Part shown: positions 1 to 5,270 of the stretch, piece by piece
Layout of the letters: each line of letters opens with the position of its first letter
Position numbering within the stretch: the first letter of the stretch is position 1
NCBI GenBank assembly: GCA_031282385.1
Contig: JAITDV010000549.1
Span: 1-5,270 of the forward strand
Length of the DNA stretch: 5,270 nucleotides
Direction of reading: 5' to 3'
From: Planctomycetaceae bacterium
GTDB lineage: Bacteria; Planctomycetota; Planctomycetia; Pirellulales; Thermoguttaceae
Notes under the pieces: generated by a model
What the model saw: only the letters and a program-made list of their open reading frames with translations
Databases searched by the model: none
Told to the model about the DNA's origin: nothing
Program-made: the position numbers and the translations under genes

Positions 1-2674
1 CGGAGATTTTAGGAATACGAATATATTGTTTGATAGATTTGAAGGAGACCTGAAATTCTTTTTCATTTTCAATTTTTAAATTCATTTTTAATACTTTATT
101 ATTTACGATGGAATTAAGAACAGCAAATAAAAACAAAGATTCCTTTTTATTGTCGCTTGCAATAATTGAAGCTGTACCCATATTAAAAATAACCGGTTCT
201 TGTGTTAAGTAAAATTGTTGAAAATTTTTAATACGACAAACAATATTATATTTATGCCCAAGTGTACTGTACCGGCTATTCGCTGTCAACTGAATCTTAC
301 TCTCATCTTTGGGATAATAATTTGTGAAATATAATTTTGTATAACCAACACTACCCTTAAAATCAAGGATCGGATAATGATTACAAGATTTCGCCGTATA
401 GTATTTTTTATCTAAAGTATAACCAACATCAAAATGAAATTCGTCGTAATTCGCCAAATCAAGTCTTCTGTATTCCTCAATTGAATGAGTATTTTGTGTA
501 TATTCATCACAAAAATCTAAAAAAAACGAAGGTTGTTTGATAAAATTCCAGTTTTCCACACGCCGTATTAATTTGTCTTGAGGAATTTTTTTGATTTCTT
601 TATTTTTGCTCTTTAAATAATTCGCAAGGTTATTCGTTTGTTTCGCTGTGTAATATTGATAGTTGATCACTTTAACAATATGATTTTGCGGGGCTTTCTT
701 TTTTGTTGCAACGAAAATAAGCGAAGAAGTTGGGATTGGTTTATTTTGCGTTAATCCCCGACCAATAAACAAATTCCCTTCAAACGTAATTATTTTTTCT
801 ATGGTCGTATTATTTGCCCAATACGACCGGATAACGTCAAGGTCTCCGGCTGTTAATACTGTCTGAGGAATAATATAACATATTTTGCCGCCTTCTTTTA
901 ACAAACCCAAACCTAATGCGATAAAAAAAGCGTATAAATTCGGCTTTGGAGAATATGATTTGATACGACCAACTGCCGTATTTAAATTCACACCATAGAC
1001 ATTTCCCATCGTAATGGAAGTATCTTCTTTATCTTTTATTTTTTTGGTAAATTCCACGCCTTGCTTGCAACACTCGTTATAACCAATGTAAGGCGGATTT
1101 CCAATCACATAATCAAACCGCATTCTTTTGCCGTTATGTCCCTGCATTGATTCAATCATTTCCTGTAAATCTTTGTTGTCGCGCATAAATGATTTGTAAT
1201 TAAGTCCGGTTTTTGCAAACAGAGTAGGATAGTCGATTTCCGTTTGTTTTTCAACTAATCCCGCATCTAAAAACTCAGAAATACTATCTTTGGTTTTGAA
1301 AATTTTGAGTTTACGATCAATTGGATTTTCATAATTATCGTTGACGATTAACGGTAAAAGCCGCATTAAAATACTCATTTCCGCAAGAAACAACGGAAAT
1401 TCCGCAACATCCAACCCAAAGATATTTTTGCTCACCAAGTCTTCTATGATTTTTGATTCGGTTTCGGCGGCTTTACCTTCAAAGGCTTCAACAATTCTAT
1501 CAACGGCACTGTAAAGAAACGTTCCGGCGCCGCAAGAAGGATCAATAATAGAAATGTTATCTTTGTTTGCCGTAAGTTTTTTATGCGTATATTCTAGCTC
1601 GTCAAGCATAAAATTCACAATATCGGGATCGGTAAAATATTGTCCTTTATTTTTATTTTGATACAAATCTTTCAGATAATTTTCGTAAATAAATCCGAAT
1701 ATCTCATTTTTGAGATTAGCAAAATTGTACTTATTGATAAAAACAATAACGTCAAGCCAAGGTGAAATATCATCTATTGTTAAATCATCAACTCTCAGAT
1801 TTTCTGTAATTTTTTCGTTAATTCCTTCCAGCTCTTTTGCAAAAGGTTTGTAAATCTTTTGAGAGATATATTCCGAAATTCCGCGAATATCTCTCACTAT
1901 CATGTTATAAAAATCACAGTCGTGGATTGATTTTTTTATACGTCTTAATAGTTGTTGGTATTCGCCGGTAAATTTTTTGTAGCCGTTGTCAACTAAAACT
2001 TTGTAAAGAATAAATTGAATAAGAAAGGCGTAGGATGTTTCAATTTCTTGTTCTCTAAATAAATCCAACTCACCGTATTTTTTCAACTTAACCCTGAAAT
2101 TGTTTAAGAGACGTGTTGTATCGTCGAAGAAAATAGTCCGATGTTCTGAAATATTTAAATCAATCTGATCTTCAAATAGATTTTGTTGTCCTGACGGGTT
2201 AAATAGTTCGATATAATAATTTTCAGGTTTTATGTATTCCTGCCAAAAAGTACGAAAATCATTAGGAGCATCGAAAATTTCCGTAATTGTCAATTTTTTG
2301 TAGGATGTTGCGCGGTAAAACCTCCATTCGTTACCATCTGTCAATATGCCGTATTGTTTGCTGTAATCAAGTTGATATCGTTGTAATTGTGTAATTCCTT
2401 CTTGGATGTGTGTAAAACATTTCGCTTCGACAGGAATTGTTATATTCTCATTAATATACAACACAAAATCAGGTCGTCCTTCTTTTCCACTCTCTGTATC
2501 GTGAACAAACGTACCAAATTGCGCTGTTTTCACAACCGTTTTTGATAAATGGAATAATTCGGCAGATCCAAAAATATCCGCAATAAAATCATGAACACCA
2601 CCACCGGTCTCTTTAATTTTATAACCTTCCTTATTATTGTTCCATTTGTCCCGCAATACATCAATCGAACACAT
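1..2674 (-). CDS. Type IIG-like restriction-modification enzyme (nuclease-methylase fusion), 3' end cut by window
   Basis: A single chain predicted to cut DNA at a specific site and to protect host DNA by N6-adenine methylation using S-adenosylmethionine; a cytoplasmic anti-phage defence enzyme. The frame is open for 891 codons and leaves the window with no stop, so the C-terminus is missing. Seen in order: a PD-(D/E)XK nuclease with D69, E83-A-K85 and a following Q96xxxY100; a helical linker; GQYFTDP at 344-350, typical of type I HsdM/Eco57I-type methylases; SAM motif I DPSCGAGTF at 378-386; acidic motif II near D422; the catalytic NPPY at 526-529; then about 330 residues resembling a TaqI/Eco57I-type target-recognition domain, to about residue 890. 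The ATG at 2674 is the first in frame, with GAGG 9 nt upstream. No hsdS or separate endonuclease gene is visible. Sampled GC is lower than in the neighbouring dehydrogenase, which suggests acquisition by transfer. The family call is firm; that the nuclease is active, and the recognition site, are inference. Confidence 0.9.
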   Translation of the reverse strand, partial: MCSIDVLRDKWNNNKEGYKIKETGGGVHDFIADIFGSAELFHLSKTVVKTAQFGTFVHDTESGKEGRPDFVLYINENITIPVEAKCFTHIQEGITQLQRYQLDYSKQYGILTDGNEWRFYRATSYKKLTITEIFDAPNDFRTFWQEYIKPENYYIELFNPSGQQNLFEDQIDLNISEHRTIFFDDTTRLLNNFRVKLKKYGELDLFREQEIETSYAFLIQFILYKVLVDNGYKKFTGEYQQLLRRIKKSIHDCDFYNMIVRDIRGISEYISQKIYKPFAKELEGINEKITENLRVDDLTIDDISPWLDVIVFINKYNFANLKNEIFGFIYENYLKDLYQNKNKGQYFTDPDIVNFMLDELEYTHKKLTANKDNISIIDPSCGAGTFLYSAVDRIVEAFEGKAAETESKIIEDLVSKNIFGLDVAEFPLFLAEMSILMRLLPLIVNDNYENPIDRKLKIFKTKDSISEFLDAGLVEKQTEIDYPTLFAKTGLNYKSFMRDNKDLQEMIESMQGHNGKRMRFDYVIGNPPYIGYNECCKQGVEFTKKIKDKEDTSITMGNVYGVNLNTAVGRIKSYSPKPNLYAFFIALGLGLLKEGGKICYIIPQTVLTAGDLDVIRSYWANNTTIEKIITFEGNLFIGRGLTQNKPIPTSSLIFVATKKKAPQNHIVKVINYQYYTAKQTNNLANYLKSKNKEIKKIPQDKLIRRVENWNFIKQPSFFLDFCDEYTQNTHSIEEYRRLDLANYDEFHFDVGYTLDKKYYTAKSCNHYPILDFKGSVGYTKLYFTNYYPKDESKIQLTANSRYSTLGHKYNIVCRIKNFQQFYLTQEPVIFNMGTASIIASDNKKESLFLFAVLNSIVNNKVLKMNLKIENEKEFQVSFKSIKQYIRIPKIS

Positions 2675-2682
2675 TGATTTTA

Positions 2683-2688
2683 TCCTCA
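2683..2688 (-). promoter_or_regulatory. Ribosome binding site of the restriction-modification gene
   Basis: On the minus strand a TGAGGA stretch lies 8-9 nt before the ATG at 2674. A second purine run, GGGAG at 2691-2695, lies 16 nt from that ATG and is too far to serve it. It would suit only the in-frame TTG at 2686-2688, just upstream, at very short spacing. The ATG is therefore preferred. Confidence 0.5.
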
Positions 2689-2746
2689 ATCTCCCTTTGT
2701 CCTCGTATATTTTGAACGGTTATCAATAAGTCGTTTTAAGATCGTT

Positions 2747-2802
2747 GGCGTCCCGACACATGAAACTACGGAACATGATGTTGTTGTTGCCAGCGAGACG
2801 CC
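2747..2802 (-). other. Possible nested hairpin in the leader of the restriction-modification gene
   Basis: GGCGTCCCG at 2747-2755 pairs with CGAGACGCC at 2794-2802: eight Watson-Crick pairs and one mismatch in DNA, which becomes a G-U pair in the minus-strand RNA. Inside the 38-nt loop, CATG at 2759-2762 can pair with CATG at 2774-2777, extended through a bulge. It lies in the predicted 5' leader, about 70 nt before the ATG. It matches no riboswitch or RNA family I recognise. It could equally be a copy of a dispersed intergenic element. Confidence 0.3.
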
Positions 2803-2885
2803 CGCGTTCATAACACAAGTCTAAATCAAAAATCTTTAACGTTCTCAGGAAAAATTGCGTCGGCAATTGCTCCGATAAGCGTTTT

Positions 2886-2913
2886 ATTATACTGGGTTTT
2901 GCGGTTGTGAAAA
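2886..2913 (-). promoter_or_regulatory. Candidate sigma70-type promoter for the restriction-modification gene
   Basis: On the minus strand a perfect -10 hexamer TATAAT (2886-2891) is preceded, with a 16-nt spacer, by TTTTCA (2908-2913), which matches TTGACA at four of six positions. Transcription would begin near 2879, giving a leader of about 205 nt before the ATG at 2674. The region is AT-rich, so a chance match is possible. The position, downstream of the dehydrogenase gene and its repeats, fits independent expression of the defence gene. Confidence 0.3.
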
Positions 2914-2973
2914 TATGGCAGATTAAATTTGTCGTAAAAGATTGCTCAATAATGTCTTTAAAATTCCGGTGTA

Positions 2974-3005
2974 GGGACTTTAGGGACAAGTGGGACTTTA
3001 GGGAC
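2974..3005. repeat. GTCCC short tandem repeat, 9-bp period, four units
   Basis: GGGAC (GTCCC on the minus strand) occurs at 2974, 2983, 2992 and 3001, exactly 9 bp apart. Units one and three are followed by TTTA, so the array can also be read as two copies of a 16-bp repeat (2974-2989 and 2992-3007) offset by 18 bp. The spacing is strict and there is no reading-frame constraint, as it lies outside genes. It resembles short GTCCC-type repeats I associate with planctomycete intergenic DNA; that link is recollection, not demonstrated here. Confidence 0.8.
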
Positions 3006-3006
3006 A

Positions 3007-3036
3007 AATGGATTTTAGCAAGCAATGGATTTTAGC
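3007..3036. repeat. 13-bp direct repeat, two copies
   Basis: AATGGATTTTAGC occurs at 3007-3019 and again, identically, at 3024-3036. This gives a 17-bp period. It abuts the GTCCC array and ends 6 bp from the dehydrogenase stop codon, so the two repeats form one compact block immediately 3' of that gene. Its role is unknown. Confidence 0.75.
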
Positions 3037-3042
3037 GACCGA

Positions 3043-4254
3043 TTACGGAATTTCGTTTATTGCCGGAAATGTCTCCACCCAAGGCAATCCCCAATCTCCA
3101 ATTTCATTCATAAAAGGATCAGGATCAAATTGTTCCATGTTGAAAACGCCGCAACCATTCCATTGACCGGTAAGAATCATTTTCGCTCCCAACACCGCCG
3201 GAACCGCTGTTGTGTAACTAATTGCTTGAGCTCCGGTTTCGGTGAAACATTCTTCGTGAACACAGACGTTATAAATGTAATAATTTTTTGGTTGTCCGTG
3301 TTGTTCGCCGGTAATCCAACAACCAATACAGGTTTTTCCTTTTGTTCTTGCTCCCAGCGATGCGGGATCGGGAAGCAACGCTTTTAAAAATCGAAGCGGA
3401 ATAATTTCCCGACCTTCAAACATCACCGGATCAATCCGCGTCATTCCAACATTTTCCAGAACTTTCAGGTGAGTCAAATACGACTGCCCAAACGTCATCC
3501 AAAACCGCATTCGTCGGACTTCCTGAAAATGTTTTGTCAATGATTCCATTTCCTCATGGTAGAGCAGATAAATGTCTTTCTGTCCGATACCGTCAGGAAA
3601 ATCGAATATTTTTTTAACCGCAAGCGGTTCCGTTTCATGCCAGGTTCCGTTTTCAAAAAATCGTCCTTTTGCCGAAACTTCACGGATATTGATTTCAGGA
3701 TTGAAATTGGTTGCAAACGGATAGCCGTGATCACCGGCGTTGCAGTCGATAATGTCAACCGTTTCCATTCGGTCAAAGTGATGTTTTCGGGCGTAAGCCG
3801 TGTAAACATTGGTCATGCCGGGATCAAACCCGCTGCCAAGTAACGCTAAAAGTCCAGCCTTTTCAAAACGTTCCTGATAAGCCCATTGAGGAGCATAACA
3901 AAATTTTGCCGTGTCAGGATGTTCATAATTAGCCGTGTCCAGATAATGAACGCCGGTTCGGAGGCAGGCTTCCATAATGGTTAAATCTTGATACGGCAAG
4001 GCAACATGAATGACCAAATCCGGTTTCACCTCGTTCATGAGCGCAACAAGTTCGGGAACATTATCCGCGTCCACCGATTCTGTACGAATTTCCTCACGCA
4101 AACCATGAGCGTGAATATCACGAACGATCGAATCACATTTCGATTTGGTTCGGCTTGCAAAAGTAATCTGTTGAAAAATGTTACGATGCTGAGCGCACTT
4201 GAACGCAACAACCCGACCAACTCCACCGGCTCCAATAATCAATACTCGATTCAT
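3043..4254 (-). CDS. Carboxynorspermidine dehydrogenase (saccharopine dehydrogenase family)
   Basis: A 403-residue cytoplasmic NADPH-dependent enzyme. It condenses L-aspartate beta-semialdehyde with 1,3-diaminopropane or putrescine and reduces the Schiff base to carboxynorspermidine or carboxyspermidine, the step before decarboxylation by NspC in the alternative polyamine route. Seen: an N-terminal Rossmann fingerprint GAGGVG at 8-13 (start MNRVLIIGAGGVGRVVAFKC); FASRT at 32-36, whose Ser-Arg after the second strand suits NADP(H); GSGFDPGMTNVY at 140-151, the family signature; and a C-terminal half rich in aromatic and charged residues. Length is usual for the family. The ATG at 4254 is chosen because the Rossmann strand begins at once and AGGGAG sits 5 nt upstream. 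A longer in-frame start at 4404 would add 50 residues encoded by an inverted repeat. No decarboxylase gene is visible in the window. Saccharopine dehydrogenase itself is the main alternative; the close resemblance to carboxynorspermidine synthases, from memory, favours the present call. Confidence 0.88.
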   Translation of the reverse strand: MNRVLIIGAGGVGRVVAFKCAQHRNIFQQITFASRTKSKCDSIVRDIHAHGLREEIRTESVDADNVPELVALMNEVKPDLVIHVALPYQDLTIMEACLRTGVHYLDTANYEHPDTAKFCYAPQWAYQERFEKAGLLALLGSGFDPGMTNVYTAYARKHHFDRMETVDIIDCNAGDHGYPFATNFNPEINIREVSAKGRFFENGTWHETEPLAVKKIFDFPDGIGQKDIYLLYHEEMESLTKHFQEVRRMRFWMTFGQSYLTHLKVLENVGMTRIDPVMFEGREIIPLRFLKALLPDPASLGARTKGKTCIGCWITGEQHGQPKNYYIYNVCVHEECFTETGAQAISYTTAVPAVLGAKMILTGQWNGCGVFNMEQFDPDPFMNEIGDWGLPWVETFPAINEIP

Positions 4255-4259
4255 AAAAT

Positions 4260-4265
4260 CTCCCT
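4260..4265 (-). promoter_or_regulatory. Ribosome binding site that fixes the dehydrogenase start
   Basis: AGGGAG on the minus strand lies 5 nt before the ATG at 4254. This supports that ATG over the upstream in-frame ATG at 4404, which falls inside the inverted repeat. Confidence 0.7.
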
Positions 4266-4267
4266 GT

Positions 4268-4286
4268 GTTTTAAGTAGTTTTAAGT
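4268..4286. repeat. 9-bp direct repeat upstream of the dehydrogenase
   Basis: GTTTTAAGT occurs at 4268-4276 and 4278-4286, one helical turn (10 bp) apart, between the ribosome binding site and the inverted repeat. The spacing would suit tandem protein binding, but the motif is AT-rich and short, and may be chance. No convincing -35/-10 pair was found in this 36-bp stretch. Confidence 0.4.
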
Positions 4287-4290
4287 GATC

Positions 4291-4468
4291 TGGTAGGCGA
4301 TGTTTCGCCGAAACATCGGTCGGCACTAGCCGACAGTGAACCAGTGTTCGGACGGAAATCGGATAGAAAATCGATTGGCAACACCCATTACCGTCCGAAC
4401 ACAAGGTCGCTGTCGGCTAGCGCCGACCAACCGTGGGTGAAAGCCCTTCGGCGAAAGGTTGCCTACTA
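4291..4468. repeat. Large imperfect inverted repeat (REP- or MITE-like palindromic element)
   Basis: The two arms match in reverse complement in blocks: TAGGC 4294-4298 with 4461-4465; TTTCGCCGAA 4303-4312 with 4447-4456 (10/10); 4318-4339 with 4407-4428 (20/22); and 4344-4355 with 4391-4402 (12/12). The right arm carries about 18 extra bases between the outer and central blocks. About 35 bp of unpaired sequence lies in the centre (4356-4390). Each arm also holds smaller palindromes: GTCGGC-ACTA-GCCGAC at 4319-4334, and a near-perfect 21-bp one at 4298-4318. There is no transposase and no terminal T-run, so it is neither a complete insertion sequence nor a classical terminator. It could still form a very strong RNA fold that ends or attenuates transcription between symporter and dehydrogenase. 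A non-autonomous mobile element or dispersed palindromic repeat is the preferred reading. Confidence 0.75.
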
Positions 4469-5270
4469 GTCGTTTTCTACCAACATTTCGTCCCTAACGG
4501 GACGAGCATCGTTATCAATTCGTTCCTGTTTTTCCCATCGCGCCAAAGCCTGCGAAGTAATGACAAGGTTGAACACTGTTACAAAAATAATAAAACCAAG
4601 CGAGAGTTGGACAACCGGACTTTCTAAAATTTTAACAAGTTGTTCCGAAGATTTCAGGTACACCCACGCAATAAAAACCACCAACAAATAAAGCGGTGAA
4701 ACGTATTTTATTACAAACCGGAAAAAATAAGGAACCCGAATTTGCGCTCCGCGTTGGAGTTCCGCCATGCTCGCGTCCATGCCAAGTACCCAACCAAAAA
4801 TAATAATCTGTATTTCCGCCATAATAAAAATTAATACGTTGCAAACCCAGAAATCCATCGTGTCCAATGCGGTTAGGTTTTCCGTAAAATAGGCGGTGAA
4901 AAATGCCCCGAAAGTCGTAATCATTCCGGCAATCGTTAGGCTGGCTTTTCGCCCTAACTGAAGTCCTTCTTCAAGAAGTGTAATCGCTGGTTGGAGTGTT
5001 GAAATTGAACTCGTAACCGCCGCAAGGAATAGTAAAAAGAAAAACAAAAAACCAAAGACCCGTCCCATCGGCATTTGATGGAACACTTCCGGTAACGCCT
5101 GAAAACCAATTGTAAAAGAACTGTTAAGATTTTCCGGTGTGAGAAAAGCGGGACCAAGAAAAATGTACGCCGCCGGAACAACCAACATCGCCGCAATAAC
5201 CGCTTCACAAAATCCATTGCCTGCCGCCGCCGTCAAACCGGAAAGGACAATGTCGTCATTTTGCCGCGTG
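4466..5270 (-). CDS. Sodium:neurotransmitter symporter (SNF/NSS family), C-terminal half; 5' end outside window
   Basis: An inner-membrane secondary transporter that uses the sodium gradient to import an amino acid or amine; the substrate cannot be read from this half. The frame stays open to the right edge, giving 267 residues before the TAG. A TTG at 5236 is not the start, because the upstream codons continue the family pattern (NDDIVLSGLTAAAGNGFCEA, fragment residues 4-23), so the gene begins beyond the window. About six membrane segments are visible: near 22-39, 71-90, 109-128, 138-163, 189-205 and 219-241. They correspond to roughly the last half of the 12-helix LeuT fold. AAVTSSISTLQP at 83-94 matches the LeuT TM8 stretch that forms the Na2 site, with A83, T86 and S87 aligned to LeuT A351, T354 and S355. 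The tail is hydrophilic. The stop codon lies inside the right end of the inverted repeat. Sodium coupling is inferred from the conserved site. Confidence 0.9.
   Translation of the reverse strand, partial: TRQNDDIVLSGLTAAAGNGFCEAVIAAMLVVPAAYIFLGPAFLTPENLNSSFTIGFQALPEVFHQMPMGRVFGFLFFFLLFLAAVTSSISTLQPAITLLEEGLQLGRKASLTIAGMITTFGAFFTAYFTENLTALDTMDFWVCNVLIFIMAEIQIIIFGWVLGMDASMAELQRGAQIRVPYFFRFVIKYVSPLYLLVVFIAWVYLKSSEQLVKILESPVVQLSLGFIIFVTVFNLVITSQALARWEKQERIDNDARPVRDEMLVEND

Larger units (their letters stand above)
2675..3042. other. Intergenic region without a convincing gene
   Basis: The 368 bp between the dehydrogenase stop and the restriction-modification start. The end next to the dehydrogenase carries short tandem repeats (2974-3036). 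The middle is AT-rich, with a candidate promoter at 2886-2913. The part at 2741-2812 is visibly more GC-rich and can fold into a nested hairpin. A 100-codon open frame on the minus strand (2723-3025) begins inside the repeats, shows no recognisable domain and has no clear ribosome binding site, so it is not called as a gene. No T-run following a strong stem, as in a classical terminator, was seen after the dehydrogenase. Confidence 0.6.

Noticed and set aside
1..2674. BREX PglX or type I HsdM methylase
   Set aside because: The chain carries its own PD-(D/E)XK nuclease at the N-terminus and a recognition region at the C-terminus, and no brx, hsdS or hsdR genes flank it.
2723..3025. A 100-codon minus-strand open frame between the dehydrogenase and the restriction-modification gene
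   Set aside because: Its N-terminus is a translation of the tandem repeats (repeated LSLKS), it shows no recognisable domain and lacks a clear ribosome binding site; the overlapping candidate promoter and hairpin are better explanations.
2974..3036. CRISPR array
   Set aside because: The repeat units are only 9-16 bp with 2-4 bp between them; there are no spacers of CRISPR length and no cas genes.
3025..3387. Plus-strand open frames opposite the dehydrogenase (also at 3556-3843 and 3988-4278)
   Set aside because: They lie entirely antisense to a well-supported gene, have no recognisable domains and are expected shadows of its codon pattern.
4255..4404. A 50-residue N-terminal extension of the dehydrogenase from an ATG at 4404
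   Set aside because: It is a translation of the inverted repeat, precedes the Rossmann strand that normally begins the protein, and the ATG at 4254 has its own well-placed ribosome binding site.
4291..4468. Rho-independent terminator after the symporter
   Set aside because: The stems are strong, but no T-run follows them on the minus strand, and the size and nested palindromes are far larger than a normal terminator.
5234..5236. TTG at 5236 as the symporter start
   Set aside because: The frame stays open upstream to the window edge and those codons match the family pattern; starting here would leave only about half of a 12-helix transporter.

Overview
All three genes in this window lie on the minus strand, so the transcription order runs from high to low coordinates. 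The order is: the C-terminal half of a sodium:neurotransmitter symporter (SNF) family transporter (4466-5270, beginning outside the window), a complete carboxynorspermidine dehydrogenase of the saccharopine dehydrogenase family (3043-4254), and a single-chain restriction-modification enzyme (1-2674) whose C-terminus runs off the left edge. Every base of the main coding frames was read directly. No RNA genes, CRISPR arrays or transposase genes were seen.

The organism is a bacterium with moderate GC: roughly 42-45% in sampled lines of the dehydrogenase gene, and lower, about a third, over much of the restriction-modification gene. Short dispersed-looking palindromes built on GTCGGC-CTA-GCCGAC and a GTCCC tandem repeat fill the two gaps. 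These, with the gene content, remind me of Planctomycetes (or relatives in the PVC group). That assignment is an impression, not something the sequence proves.

Layout: the symporter stop codon sits inside the right end of an approximately 175-bp imperfect inverted repeat (4291-4468). The dehydrogenase starts 36 bp beyond the left end of that repeat, with its own ribosome binding site. After the dehydrogenase stop comes a compact pair of short repeats (2974-3036), then about 300 bp with no convincing gene, holding a candidate promoter (2886-2913) and a possible hairpin (2747-2802). The restriction-modification gene follows.

The transporter and the polyamine enzyme look like resident metabolic genes. 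The restriction-modification gene is more AT-rich and has probably been added next to them; there is no sign that it works with them. It is the most interesting gene here: an N-terminal PD-(D/E)XK nuclease, an N6-adenine methylase and a C-terminal recognition domain in one chain, i.e. a type IIG-like stand-alone defence enzyme. Its architecture is known; what would be new is its recognition sequence. I did not find a clearly undescribed multi-gene system.
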